Origin: Emiliania huxleyi CCMP1516
Lineage: Eukaryota; Haptophyta; Isochrysidales; Noelaerhabdaceae
Direction of reading: 5' to 3'
NCBI RefSeq assembly: GCF_000372725.1
Contig: NW_005201392.1
Location: 54,667-118,666, forward strand
DNA: 64,000 bases
Position numbers and translations under genes: made by a program. A model generated the notes under the pieces. The model did not search any database, was not told the DNA's origin, and saw only the letters and a list, made by a program, of their open reading frames with translations. Within the stretch, counting starts at the first letter, position 1, and every line of letters begins with the position of its first letter. Positions 44,891-55,179 of this stretch are shown here, piece by piece.

Positions 44891-45638
44891 TGCACACGGC
44901 GGTGCAGCCCCCGGCCATAGCGGGCAACTCAAGGCATCGACGCTCTCGCCGAAGCCCCTGTGCACTGTCCGGCACTTGCCGCCGTTTTATTCGGCGCAAT
45001 GGCCGGCGTTGAAGCTCCGAACCCAGGCGCAGCCGAGCCCATTTCTTTCAGAGACAATACCAACAACCTCTTTCACTCATTCTTAAAACAGTACCGGCCG
45101 GGATTTCGAAGATAGTGCTAAAATGGATACCTGCCTGGAGAATGGCATTTAATTTCGCGGACCGGCTCTTAACAATCAGGTCATGTCACCGCTTAATGTG
45201 CATGTGCGTGGCCTACGTCAGAGACCAAGTGACCAGCCGTCCCGGGCAATTTGTGACCCGTCTACGCCCTCGCGCCTCGGGCGCGGCCGGCCCCCGGCCG
45301 GCTGCCCCGTTGACTTCCCCGCCGCGCGCTACGCGTTCGTGCTACGCGTTCGTTCGCAGTAATCTGGCTTAGTTCAGAGAGGTCGGGTCGTCTCTATGCG
45401 TATCACAGCGCGGCGCTGGCCTGCGCAATCAATCAATCATCCCGACATTTGATGTTAGTGGCAAAACCGCGGAACCGAAAATGGCGTTTAATTTTGCGCA
45501 CCTGCTGTCCGCCGCCTGCGGCGGCGCTGCGCGCCGCCTACGCGCGCTGCGCGCGCGTTTTCTCTCTCTTTTTCTGTCTTTTTCACAGTGTAATTTTACC
45601 GAAAAAATGCCACTTTTTTTACCCCGGCCGTGCCTGCT
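44891..45638. other. Intergenic region upstream of the TFIIH gene
   Basis: Contains two ATGGCRTTTAATTTYGCG-like words (45143, 45481) and a T-rich stretch just before the start codon. No supported gene. Confidence 0.5.
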
Positions 45639-47235
45639 ATGAAGGCGGAGGAGCGACGAGCGGTCGGCTCCAGCGCCTCGCCCAGCGTCCTCGCGGTGGT
45701 CGTCGACTGCAGCCCCGTGGAGTGGGCTGCGCGGCCCGCCGATGAGCTGCCGCACCTCCTCGAGCAGCTGATGATGCTCTGCAGCGCCTACTGGTCGCTC
45801 GCGTCCAGCAACCGCCTGCTCGTGGTGGGTGCGCACCCAGCCGCGGCGCGGCTGCTGTGGCCGGAGAGGCGCGAGCTCGCCGCGGAGGTCGCGCCGCCGC
45901 ACAGGCTGCGCGCCGCCCTCGCCAGGGGCGTGCGGGGCCTCGTTGCTCTGGATCCACTCTCCGACGCTGCGGCGCCGGCGCTTGCGGCGGCGCTTTCGCT
46001 CGCGCTCTGCCGGCTGGAGCGCGTGCGGCGCGAGGAGCCGCTCGCCCAGCCGCGCGTCCTCCTCCTCAGCGCCTCCGCCGAGTGCCCCTCGGCCAGCCTT
46101 CGCCTCACCAACGCGGCCTTCGCCGCGAAAAAGCTGGAGGCGCTCGGGCGTCTCTTCTCACACCGCCAGCAGCGCCGGCCCCGCGCACCCGCCGCTGCGC
46201 CGGCCTCACACCGCGTGCGTGCTGGCGCCTGGCGCCCACGGCACCTCCACCCACGCGCCCGCCCTCTCGTCTGCAGGTTGCAATCGACACGGCGCTGCTT
46301 GCGCCGACGGCGAGGCTCGATCTGGTGTGAACGTCTCTTCACGCCGCCCGCTGTGAACAGGTGCTGCTCGCGCCGACGGCCGACTCGATCTCGCTGCAGC
46401 AGCTGGCCCTCTCCGCGTGCGGCATCGGGTGGCACCATGCTGCCTCTCCAGTTACTGTGTAATGCATGGACTCCAATAGGTTCGGCGATAAAATTGTGTA
46501 GAGAGAGGCGAGATGTAGAGATGGTGCTGGTGTTAGGTGGTAGGTAGTAGTAGTAGGTCGCCCCCAAAGTGCAGTCCCCCAGAGTGTAGGCCTCTCCAGT
46601 TACTAGTTGATAGTCAATCGGTGCGGCCTGCCGACGGCACATGCCGGAGCCGAGTTAGGACCAGTTAAGGAATGCCGCGCGCCCCTCTCCGAACAGGCGC
46701 ACCTCTCTGGCGGGGTCTACCACCGCGCCGAGGGCAGCAGCAAGGAGGGGCTGGGCTGCTTCCTGCTCTTCTCGGCACGCGCTTCTTCTCACACACACGC
46801 ACATCTTACCGAAGCTCCGGCTCCGCACGGCCACCTTGTCCTGCATCCTGCATCTCGGCAGCCATTGCGATCGCTCCGCCTCTCCCGGACGTTCGCAAAC
46901 CCGTCCACTCGACCTCCCGTTGACAACTCCAATTGACACGCCGCCATTGATGACGTCCAGACACGTCCACTGACCCCCCCCCCCCCCCGCGCCAGGTGCT
47001 GCCCGACCAGCACTGCCGCAGGCTGCTCGCTCCGCCGCCGCAGTCGAGGCTCGAGACGCGCGCGGTGTGCACACTCACCAAGCGCCACCTCGACATCGGG
47101 TACACCTGCTCCGTCTGCCTCGCCGTCTTCGAGAAGCACTCGCTGCGCGAGTGCGCCGTGTGCGGGACGCGCTTCCCGCTGCCAAAGCTGGCGCCGGGCG
47201 CAAAGCTCAAGAAGAAAGTTGCGAAAGCGAAGTAG
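45639..47235 (+). CDS. TFB4: TFIIH core subunit p34 (Tfb4/GTF2H3)
   Basis: Exons: 45639-46139, 46277-46291 (15 nt), 46361 to about 46437, 46697-46774 and 46996-47235. The start MKAEERRAVGS leads into VLAVVVDCSPVEWA, the vWA-like fold of p34, then LLVVGAHPAAARLLWP. NAAFAAKKLE|VAIDT|VLLAPTADSISLQQLA matches the C-terminal half of the fold; HLSGGVYHR follows. The last exon holds the C4 zinc finger TLTKRHLDIGYTCSVCLAVF ... CAVCGTRFPLP and a Lys-rich end. p34 pairs with p44 in the TFIIH core for transcription initiation and nucleotide excision repair. Introns 1, 2 and 4 use GC donors. Intron 2 begins with a ~33-nt copy of exon 3's start. Identity is secure. Confidence 0.88.
46292..46360 (+). repeat. 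TFB4 intron with ~33-nt flanking duplication and TGTGAAC core
   Basis: The intron starts GCGCTGCTTGCGCCGACGG and the next exon starts GTGCTGCTCGCGCCGACGG; similarity continues for ~33 nt. The unique core is TGTGAACGTCTCTTCACG...CTGTGAACAG, related to a motif in introns of the COMT-like and TRRAP genes. Confidence 0.8.
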
Positions 47236-48169
47236 CGCGAGGCCTGTTTCGCGCACACAGAGGTGTGGCTCGACACCGCGAGCGGGCGGCGAGACTTCCT
47301 AGTCATTAGAGAGCTCTGAAGTTAGTTTTTCACTTACACGCAACCGTCAGCCTCGCCCCCCAACACGGCAACGCCAACGGCCAAGGGCCAACGCCCAAGA
47401 CGTAGACCAGACGTAGACCCAAGAGCGCACATGGCGAAAAGATATCAAGAATGTCTTTTCAGGGGAAGGAACCGTCACGCGCGAGTTGACGGAAATCGAG
47501 CACGAGGGACGCGACCCACTTCGCCACAGACGGTCCCGCGCCTCGCCGCTATGACGGCGACACGGCCGCAGGTACCCGTCTTTGTCCGGAGTGAAAAGTC
47601 CAACGCGCGCGTACCTCGCGTCTCACGGAACATACCAATGACCGCGTTGGTGTCCAGTCCGAGCCTGGCTGTTCTTCACCTTTCTACCTACCTACCTACG
47701 GAACACTTGAAATCCCTGTGTGGTGGCGGCGTACCGTCCTCCCATCCCTCCCCTGTGTTGTCTCTTTTCTTTCTTTCCAACCCCTGCCTAGACGAGTACA
47801 GCTAAAGAGTACCCGGGGCTCCCCTTGCGGGAGAGCCCCAGCAGAAACCCGGGCAAAGCACTGGCAGGGCAAACAAATAAATAAAAAAGAAAACCTCTAG
47901 GGCATAGTCACCCCTCAATGGACCATGGCCATGCGTTCTTTGAAGGACACAGAGCACTTAGCCTTATTGACCACGTCGCGACCGTTAACAGCCGTTTTAA
48001 CCGTCGTGACGTGAAGTTTCCATAGTCTCTCAGCAAGCACGCGCCGACTCACGCTGGCTGGGTGTGTATGCTGCAGTAGGGAAAGTACAGTAGGCGGGCC
48101 GGCCGGGTCGTAACGCATCGTTGAGCCCGACGGCACACCTACGCGCGTGCGCGACCAGCCAGCGCGTGC
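47236..48169. other. Intergenic region
   Basis: Contains the introner-like copy D and an A-rich run (47870-47895). No supported gene. Confidence 0.5.
47705..47780 (+). mobile_element. Introner-like element copy D
   Basis: AATCCCTGTGTGGTGGCGGC, then GTCCTCCCATCCCTCCC and TTTTCTTTCTTTCC. It matches copy B over more than 60 nt in the opposite orientation. A target-site duplication is not obvious. Confidence 0.65.
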
Positions 48170-49573
48170 ATGACGAGCAATAACGCGACAGCGCCGACCG
48201 GCCCAGCGGCCAGCTCAACCGTCGATGACGCGCCCGCCGTCGCTGCCAGCGCAAGGGACAACGTGCTTGAGTACACGCTGTTCCGTCCGCTGATCTGCCC
48301 GCTTCTGGCGCCGCGCTCGCTGCATGCCTGTGCTCTGGCGCAGCGCGGGTGGACCGCCATCCTGACTGACGCCTCGGTATGGCATCGATGGTGCCGCATG
48401 CTTCCGCCTTCGCCATCTGCGGCTTCGCCCAGTGCTGGTGGCTATGCCCTTTTCTCTCACCTCGCTGGCGTGCGCTGCAGTGTGAGTCTGCCGCTCCGGT
48501 TGGACAATGACGATGCCACGACAGTGCTCGAGCTCGATGCCGTGCAAGGCGAGTGGGCGCTCAGGCTGAAGAGTGACTCCGACGCGCTGCTGGATCTGGG
48601 CAGCAATTGGGACACGCTGACGACCCTGTTTGGGCGGTCGACGGGCGTACTGAGGAACGAGCTGCAGACGCGCCTTGGCGAACTTCTGATGGATGCGGAG
48701 TGGCTGCGCCGGCTCGGCAGGTTCCTTCCGTCGCACGACTATCAGGTGGCCGCCTTCCGGGCGCGTATTGAGATGGTCGAGGCGGCAGACGCCTTTACAT
48801 TCCTCGACGGCCTGGCCAGCTGTCGACAGGCGTATGCTGGCCCGACGTTTGGTTGGCCCTACGTGTACCGCCACCGTGTACCGTACCGCGCCACGCACTG
48901 CCCGACCCACTTGCTGCTTGCGCCGCTGCACGAGCCTCACGACGCGGCCGCCGTCCGACGCTACGAGGATCAGATCCGAGAGGGCGCGCGCCCCGTCGTC
49001 CTCGCGCTGTGCTGCGGCCTGCCGTACAACCGCGAAGTCCACAGCGGCATGGAGGTCAATTCGCTCACCGGCTACATGTTCCACGACCGCGAGATTGCGA
49101 ATCTGCGCGCCGTGCTTCAGCGGGCGGAAGGCGCGGCCGCCGCTGGCTACAACCGCTCGGCGGCAGCGGCCGCGGCGATGCGCGAATGGCTTGCAGAGTT
49201 CGTTGAGACTGCGTCGCAGAGTTTGCCAAGAAGCGCCGAGGAGCAGGCGGCGGAGCGGAGGGCCGCCCTCGACTGCCAAAACTTTGAGCATGGAAATGGA
49301 CATTCGGACTTCCTGCGCGTCGGCCTGTGCCTCATCCTCGACGGGCACCACAAGCTGAGGGCGGCGGCCAACCTCAGGGCGCGAGGGTCCACCATCGGCG
49401 CCGCCGTGACGGTCCTGTGCTACGGGCTGCAAGGTGTGGCCATCACAAGCGACGCAGTGCCGATGGAGGCCTGTGGCGATGCTGACAACCTCTTCTTCGA
49501 CTCCGAGGCGATCTACGAGGCGCTCGCGCACGTTTCTCCGCCTGCAGCAGTCCTAGGGTCGTCGACGTCGTGA
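48170..49573 (+). CDS. F-box-like protein with DGHHKL motif, function unknown
   Basis: One uninterrupted frame of 467 codons from ATG 48170. Residues ~35-80 (LEYTLFRPLICPLLAPRSLH then LAQRGWTAILTDASVWHRWC) have the look of an F-box: a helix, then W at the end of a 40-residue unit. The middle holds THLLLAPLHEPHDAAA and VLALCCGLPYNREVH. Near residue 395, CLILDGHHKLRAAANL resembles the DGHHR signature of some ParB/DUF1015-type folds. F-box proteins link substrates to SCF ubiquitin ligase; that role is inference. It lacks introns, unlike its neighbours. I do not recognise an ortholog. Confidence 0.7.
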   Translation: MTSNNATAPTGPAASSTVDDAPAVAASARDNVLEYTLFRPLICPLLAPRSLHACALAQRGWTAILTDASVWHRWCRMLPPSPSAASPSAGGYALFSHLAGVRCSVSLPLRLDNDDATTVLELDAVQGEWALRLKSDSDALLDLGSNWDTLTTLFGRSTGVLRNELQTRLGELLMDAEWLRRLGRFLPSHDYQVAAFRARIEMVEAADAFTFLDGLASCRQAYAGPTFGWPYVYRHRVPYRATHCPTHLLLAPLHEPHDAAAVRRYEDQIREGARPVVLALCCGLPYNREVHSGMEVNSLTGYMFHDREIANLRAVLQRAEGAAAAGYNRSAAAAAAMREWLAEFVETASQSLPRSAEEQAAERRAALDCQNFEHGNGHSDFLRVGLCLILDGHHKLRAAANLRARGSTIGAAVTVLCYGLQGVAITSDAVPMEACGDADNLFFDSEAIYEALAHVSPPAAVLGSSTS

Positions 49574-49742
49574 CGTCCGCGCGCGCGGCCCCCCCCCACA
49601 CAACACACTTTAAACGGTGTGCCCAGATTTGGCTGGAGGCTGGCCTTTTTACCCATCTCACAGTAGAGGTGTCCCTTTTATTTATTTATTTATTTGGCCA
49701 TTCGTTTGAGTTCTCGTCCTGAAAGGGTTAACGGAAGCGGAC
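49574..49742. other. Short convergent spacer
   Basis: It contains a (TTTA)n run at 49678-49695. Nothing else is seen. Confidence 0.5.
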
Positions 49743-51210
49743 CTACGCATCTTTATTTTCATGCGTGCATGACGCGCGGCAGCGTGGCTGGCGGACGGCG
49801 TCCCCGCCCCCCGCCCCCACTGCGCTCCCAAACGACGACGACGGCGCGGAGGCAGAGCCAGAGGAGCGGCTGTCTTGGCAGGAGCGGAGCGCCTCGTCGA
49901 GGTGGCGCACCTCGATCGGCGGCGGCCCGGTGCCAACGTCGGCCGCCCCGCCGCCGCCCGCGCCACGCCGCAGCTCCTCCCGCCAGACGGCCGCCGCGTC
50001 GCACCACCCGGGCGACACCGCCGCGAGCAGGCGCGCCGCCGACGCGGCGGTGGCGCGGTCCGCGGCGGTGGAGGCGGAGAGCGGCGCCGCCGCCCAGAGC
50101 GGCGCCGCCGCCCGCGGCGTCGCCGCCTGCGCCGCCCCGGCGGCGGCCCCCCCCGCCTCCCTTGCCGCCGCGAGTTGCGCCGCGTTGAGGACCGCGCGCA
50201 GCTCGGCGCCCGAGTAGCCGGCCGTGGCCGCGGCGATGGCGGCGAGGCGGCGGAGTGAGGCGAGCGGCAGCCCGAGCGGGCGCGCGAGGGCGGCGAGGAT
50301 GGCCAGCCGCTCCTCCTCGTCGGGCAAGCCGCACGCCACCGCCAAGTCGATCCGGCCGGGCCGGAGCAGGGCCTGATGGTTCAGCAACGGGTCAACTGAC
50401 GAACGAGTTCATCAACGGAACAGCCCGGCCGAAGCAGAGGAACCGGGTCGATCAGCTCGGGGCGCGAGGAGGCTGCGAGCACAAACACGGCGCCGAGGGC
50501 CTCGACGCCGTCCAGGTGGCAGAGGAGGGGAGATGTGGGGAGATATGGGGAGATATGGGGAGATCTGCGTTGACCACGCGATCCGTCACGCCGGTCGAGT
50601 CGCAGCCGCGCGCGCGGCCGAGCGCCTTGCGAGAGACGTGTCGCGGACGCGTCAAGGACGCGTCCGCGGGGCGCGGCCGGCGCAGCGGCCGCACGCCTCG
50701 AACTCGTCGAAGAAGAGGAGGCACGGCGCGGCGGCGCTCGCCCTCGCGAACGTGTCGCGCACCTAACGTTGGCTGGTTCATTCACCATTCACCGAAGAAT
50801 GCACTCGATGAGTGGACGGCCCTTTGCGGACGCGTACGCGCACCTTCGCCTCGGACGCGCCGATGTACTTGTCCAGCAGCTCGGGCCCGGAGACGCGCTG
50901 ATGAAGGGGAGACCTAACCAGGGAAATGTGGGGAGATGTGGGGAGGTATGGGGAGATCTGGGCCGCTGATGAAGGCGAGACCTAACAAGCGAAGGTCGCG
51001 CCGCCCATGGCAAAAGGAGGTCGGGCGCAGATGGCCAGGAAGAGGGGGGGGGCCGCTCTCAGCAGCGACGGCCCCCTTGCCAGCAACGTCTTGCCGCAGC
51101 CGGGAGGGCCGTGCAGCAGTGCGCCCGACCGGAGCCGGAGGGGCGCGGCCGCGAAGGAGGCGGGGTGGCGGAGCGGCAGCAGCACCGCCTGCGTCAGCGC
51201 CTCCTTGGCC
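49743..51210 (-). CDS. PEX1: PEX1-type peroxisomal AAA ATPase, second AAA domain
   Basis: The minus-strand exon from 51210 gives [16 protein letters not shown] and [20 protein letters not shown] (Walker A), matching PEX1 D2. Further exons give [17 protein letters not shown], then [18 protein letters not shown] (Walker B), [31 protein letters not shown], then [20 protein letters not shown] with the arginine finger, [15 protein letters not shown] and a long C-terminal part ending [11 protein letters not shown]1 with PEX6 pulls the PEX5 receptor out of the peroxisome membrane. Introns at about 50530-50575, 50760-50860 and 50905-50985 hold GGGGAGAT repeats, one with a 23-nt flanking duplication. 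The expected N-terminal and D1 half is not found before the next gene; see findings. Confidence 0.78.
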
Positions 51211-51700
51211 TACGCCGTGGGCGGACAACCCGTGAGACGGGAGGACGGCCTCGTGCAGCGTACTCAGAGCACCGCGTGAAGGCGAGGGGCTGCGAAGACA
51301 GTGGATACGGCGGGGTGCGGCCGAGTACCGCGGAGGGCGTGTCCTCTCGAGAGACTAGCCGTAGCATATCTCCCCACATCTCCCCACATCTCCCTGGGGA
51401 GAGGCTAGCCGGAGCACAAGGACAGTAGAAGCTTCCGCGTCTAGGCTCCCTTGCCGCAGCCATGCCGCCCACCCCTCGGAAGCCAGGCAGCGCCCCTCCC
51501 TCCGGGCGAGGCAGCGGCTCCGGTCGCCTAGTTCATTCACGCACTGCTCAACGAACGAAGTCATTAACGCGCTCACCGGCCGGAGGAGCGACGCCCAGAC
51601 GCGCGGCGCGCGTGCGCGGCCGCCGCCGCGACGTCGGAAGCTACATCTCCCTGCCCGCCTTGATGAGGACATCAAGTGCTAGCTCCTTGGCGCACACGCA
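51211..51700 (-). other. Possible further 5' exons of the PEX1-like gene, or spacer
   Basis: On the minus strand RAPRVWASLLRPVSALMTSF and GSLDAEASTVLVLRL read plausibly. A minisatellite intron follows at about 51350-51405, flanked by CGGCTAG[C/T]CTCTC copies. The encoded peptides do not match the known PEX1 N-terminal or D1 domains. Confidence 0.3.
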
Positions 51701-51919
51701 ATCCTCCCTGCCTTTTGCGGGATGACCCGTGTGATGATGGCGTATGTGCTTCTCAAACCGATCAAAGCCAAGCAGCCTGGCATGTTTCTCCACATCGGTG
51801 AGCCGGTGTGTGTGCCAGTCCGCGCCAGTCCGCGCCCTTGTCGTGCCAGTGTGCTGTGAGAGAGGCTTGTGCCTTAAGAATTCTCCACATCGCGGCGTCT
51901 TGTCTGTGCCGACCGCCGA

Positions 51920-51930
51920 GCATAAATACC
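51920..51930 (+). promoter_or_regulatory. TATA-like element (CATAAATA)
   Basis: CATAAATACC lies about 70 bp upstream of the pentapeptide-repeat ATG, in GC-rich sequence. The position suits a TATA box with a short 5' UTR; this is inference. Confidence 0.35.
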
Positions 51931-51994
51931 CCACCCCGGCGCCTCCGCGGCCTCCGCCGCCGACTCCGCCGCTAGTCGCCAAAACCCATCACGG

Positions 51995-53107
51995 ATGCCT
52001 CCGCGAGTCGCTGCCCTCGCCGTCTGCCTCCTAGCCTACTCCGCCGTGGGCCAGGACCCCGACAGGCGCGATGCCGCGATAAATTCGCCCGCGCACCAGG
52101 CGGCGATGGCGCGGCCGGTGGCAGAGTGCGAGGCGCTTGCGAAGCAGGACCGACCCGGCCTCGACTTTACCGCCTGCCGAAATCTGCGCGGCGCGAATCT
52201 GGAGGGTCTAAACCTCGCCGAAGCGATCCTCGACTACGCCGACCTCACCGGCGCGAGGCTCGGGCGCGCCAACCTCATGCGCATCTCTGCGCAATACGCG
52301 AGCTTTGAGCGGATCAATGGGGAAGGCGTGAAGCTGGACGAGAGCGACCTACGAGGCACCACCTTTCGCAAAGCGAACCTGCAGTACGCCACAATGACGG
52401 GACCTGCCATCGCGCACGCCGACTTTTCTGACGCAGACCTTCGCCACGCAAACATCCGCGCACTGTACGACGCCGACTCGGTCAATTTTGATCGCGTCGA
52501 CCTGCGAGACACGACCGTGACCGACTGCCACCTGCACTACGGCTCGTTTGAGGACGCCAAGCTGCAGGGCTCCAAGTATGAGGACATCTCCTTCTTCTTC
52601 TCCTTCTTTGGCGGCGCCACGTGGACGGGCGCGGTAATGAGCGACATGGGCTTCGAAGGCGGACGTCCAAGCCCCGCTGTGCTGCCCTCTCCCTGCTACT
52701 CTCCCTGCGCCGCCCCTCTGCCTCTCCTCCCTGCCGCCTCCCACGCCCCTCCGCTCCACTCGCCACCGCGTCGCCTTCGACGGGTATGGACAACTCTTAC
52801 ACTGATTGCCCTCTCCATACCTACGTTTCCTTTAGCCTTGCCTCACATACCTGCACAGGCGCCAACCTGATGAACACCAACTTTGACGGCTGCACCCTCG
52901 ACCAGGTCCGCTGGGCGGGCGCAGTGATGAGCCAGTCCACCTTCCGGTGGACGCACCTCAAGGAGGCGCAGCTCTCGAAGGCAAGGTGCTCATACTGCGA
53001 CTTCGAGGCGCGCCACCAAAGAGTGAGGACAGACAGAGACACGACACAGACAGACTGAGAGACAGAGAGACAGACAGACAGAGAGACGGACAGACGGACA
53101 GACGGAG

Positions 53108-53180
<73 letters not shown>

Positions 53181-53782
53181 CCGACCGACCGACCGACTCT
53201 CAATCTCCATATGGCTGCTCCCACCACAACAGCCCTGCACAATAGGGGGCTAACCTTGCCCTCTCTGATCTGAGCGGCGCGATGCTCGACTACGCTTCCT
53301 TCGACAGGGCCGTGCTGACCGACGCAAATTTCCAGTGCACGCCAGCGTGGCCCGCTGCCCGGCCCTACTTCTTTCTTCGCATCGGCGACTTTCCCTTCTC
53401 TAGGCACGCCAGCGTGAGCAGGGCGAGCTTCTCCGACGCCGTCGGCATCGACAAGGCCCCCCCCCCCCCCTGCCCCCTCTGCCCCCTCTGCCCCTGACAC
53501 TCTCACAAACGAATTCTTCCCAGCTCTCCCCCCAACATGGCCCCCCAAGCTCCTCGCTGTCGCTGCCCAGTTTGCTGCCCCCACAGCCCCTGCCCTCACC
53601 GCCTCCCACCGCCCGTCAAGGCGGACCTGAGCGATGTCAAGGGCGACCCGATCGGCGTCGATTGCAGGGAATCGTGCTGCGCGTGCGCGCACCCCGCCGG
53701 CGCCGCCGCGCAACCTTACGACCCGCATGGATACGGCACCCCGGCCGCGCTCCTGCAGCAAATGAAGCGCATGAAAGGTTAA
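51995..53782 (+). CDS. Secreted pentapeptide-repeat protein
   Basis: Exons: 51995-52658, 52859 to about 53010, about 53252-53335, about 53403-53453 and about 53618-53782. The start MPPRVAALAVCLLAYSAVGQ is a signal peptide, possibly the first part of a bipartite plastid leader. Pentapeptide repeats A(D/N)LxX run through LRGANLEGLNLAEAILDYAD, ANLQYATM, ADFSDADLRHANI, VDLRDTTV, ANLMNTNFDG, ANLALSDLSGAML and VKADLSDVKGD. They form a right-handed quadrilateral beta-helix. The C-terminal part VDCRESCCACAHPAG is Cys-rich, and similar proteins occur in thylakoid lumens. Introns 1, 2 and 4 need GC donors; intron 3 shows a 13-nt flanking duplication. The biochemical role is unknown. Confidence 0.82.
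53041..53200. repeat. (GACA)n, (CA)n and (GA)n microsatellites in an intron
   Basis: GACAGA-type units run to about 53105, followed by (CA)n to 53135, (GA)n to about 53177, and (CCGA)n. They fill the second intron of the pentapeptide-repeat gene. Confidence 0.95.
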
Positions 53783-54246
53783 AGCAACCAAGCGCGGCGG
53801 GCGGGGAGGGGGCAGGCAGGGGGCAAAGGCCGAGGGCAAAGGCCAAACAAAGCCGTGTCAGACGTGACGGCTCAAGGACGGTGCAGTCGTCTCGCTGGTT
53901 GACTATCTTGGTGGTTGGTCGGCGCTACATGCACATGTGCATGTGCATGTATGTCGTTTCGGTCGGGAATTTTAAATTCGGCAGCTGAACAACACAAACA
54001 ACATCTCTCTCTCTCTCTCTCTGAGCTGAAGGCAGATCGGACCAAAGGGACGGCTTTACCACGCACGACCAGCGGTGCACTGGCAGGAGCCATACTCGCA
54101 TAGGGGACGCGTGCTAGCTGACTGTAGCCGGCTTCCCGGCCTCCGGCGTGTCTACCTGGAGCCTCCCGGACCATCGACCTCGGGAGCTCTCCCGCACCGT
54201 TTAAGCGTTTAAGACCGTTTAAGGAATTGGCGGCCCAGCAGCTCTT

Positions 54247-54268
54247 AAAACTTGCCATGGCAAGTTTT
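54247..54268. repeat. Perfect 22-bp palindrome
   Basis: An uninterrupted inverted repeat centred on CCATGG, with arms beginning AAAACTTG, sits within a cluster of GTTTAAG words. It could be a protein-binding site or part of a mobile element. Confidence 0.7.
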
Positions 54269-54536
54269 AAGCCGTTTAAGCCGCAGGCGCCCCAGGGCCC
54301 ACCCTTTTAAGCCTAGGGGTCCCCTAAGAATGCTGACTTTTCTACACTATCTCCGACACTGTCGATCGAAAAATTGGAAAAAATCCGACAACGCGCTCAT
54401 GTTCCTGAGATGCATTGCGCATCCTCAGATGCCACATTGCATCCTGGGATGCATGGACTAACCCAAGATGAGGTTATCATCTCGGCACACTTGTGCGTCT
54501 GAATACGACTGCAGTATCTGAGATGTCATGTATCGC

Positions 54537-54610
54537 GCGCCTTGCGGGGGGGGCGCGGAAAAGAGGAACCTCTTAGCGCCATCGCCACGGTGCTGCATGC
54601 AGCGCCGGGC
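54537..54610 (+). repeat. Dispersed repeat, copy 2
   Basis: Second copy of the repeat at 23881-23985, sharing GCGCCTTGCGGGGGG, GAGGAACCTCTT and CAGCGCCGGGC in order. Confidence 0.6.
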
Positions 54611-54619
54611 GACGACGGC

Positions 54620-55179
54620 TTACCGCCTCCCGGTCCCCCTCGGCACACCTCCGCTGCTCAATGTTTGACGGCTCGAACCCGTGAAGCTTCCCCGCGCGCG
54701 GGTTACCCCGTCACGGGCTATCAAAAGACGCGGGGCACCGTCGAGCTTGCAGAAGGGCTCAGGCACAGTCCACTGCATCACTCTGGTCTCGGTGTTGTAG
54801 TACCACTTCCGGCCGTCCGCCTTGACGTACTTCTTCCAGACTCCCTCCTGCGGCGGCAGAGGAGGGGCGCGGAGGCGAGTTGACGGCAGAGGAGGGGCGC
54901 GGAGGCGAGTTGAGAGACGAGAGTTTGGAGCGCGCTGTCTGCGCGGCGGTAGGCAAGGCGTGGCGGCTCGCCTGCCGCCCCTCCTTGCCCCCCTTTCTCG
55001 AGCGACATCTCGGCAAGGCCGGAGAGCTGGCTCATCCCCGCCAAGCTCGCGGGGCACGGGCTCGGGATAACCGTGCGGTGGCCGGGATAACCGTGCGGTG
55101 GCCATGGGCACGGCGGCGAGTCGTGAGAGGCGCTCGCCCTGCTGCGCTCGGCCTCGAGAGACTCGCGCGACGCCATCAT
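54620..55179 (-). CDS. WW-domain protein, small, exon structure uncertain
   Basis: At 54845-54750 on the minus strand the peptide GVWKKYVKADGRKWYYNTET followed by RVMQWTVPEP is a complete WW domain with both tryptophans, the YY pair and the final Pro. WW domains bind Pro-rich ligands. A likely first exon starts at the ATG pair 55179 (MMASRESLEAERSRASAS) in a different frame, so at least one intron lies between. The stop is at 54620. Perfect tandem duplications of 30 nt (54854-54913) and 20 nt (55064-55103) lie at the intron positions. Splicing-type WW proteins are possible; the gene is not identified. Confidence 0.5.

Larger units (their letters stand above)
53783..54619. other. Intergenic region
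   Basis: Holds (ATGTGC)n at 53930-53950, (CT)n at 54005-54022, a GTTTAAG cluster (54200-54310) with the palindrome AAAACTTGCCATGGCAAGTTTT at 54247-54268, and dispersed repeat copy 2 (54537-54610). No supported gene. Confidence 0.5.
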
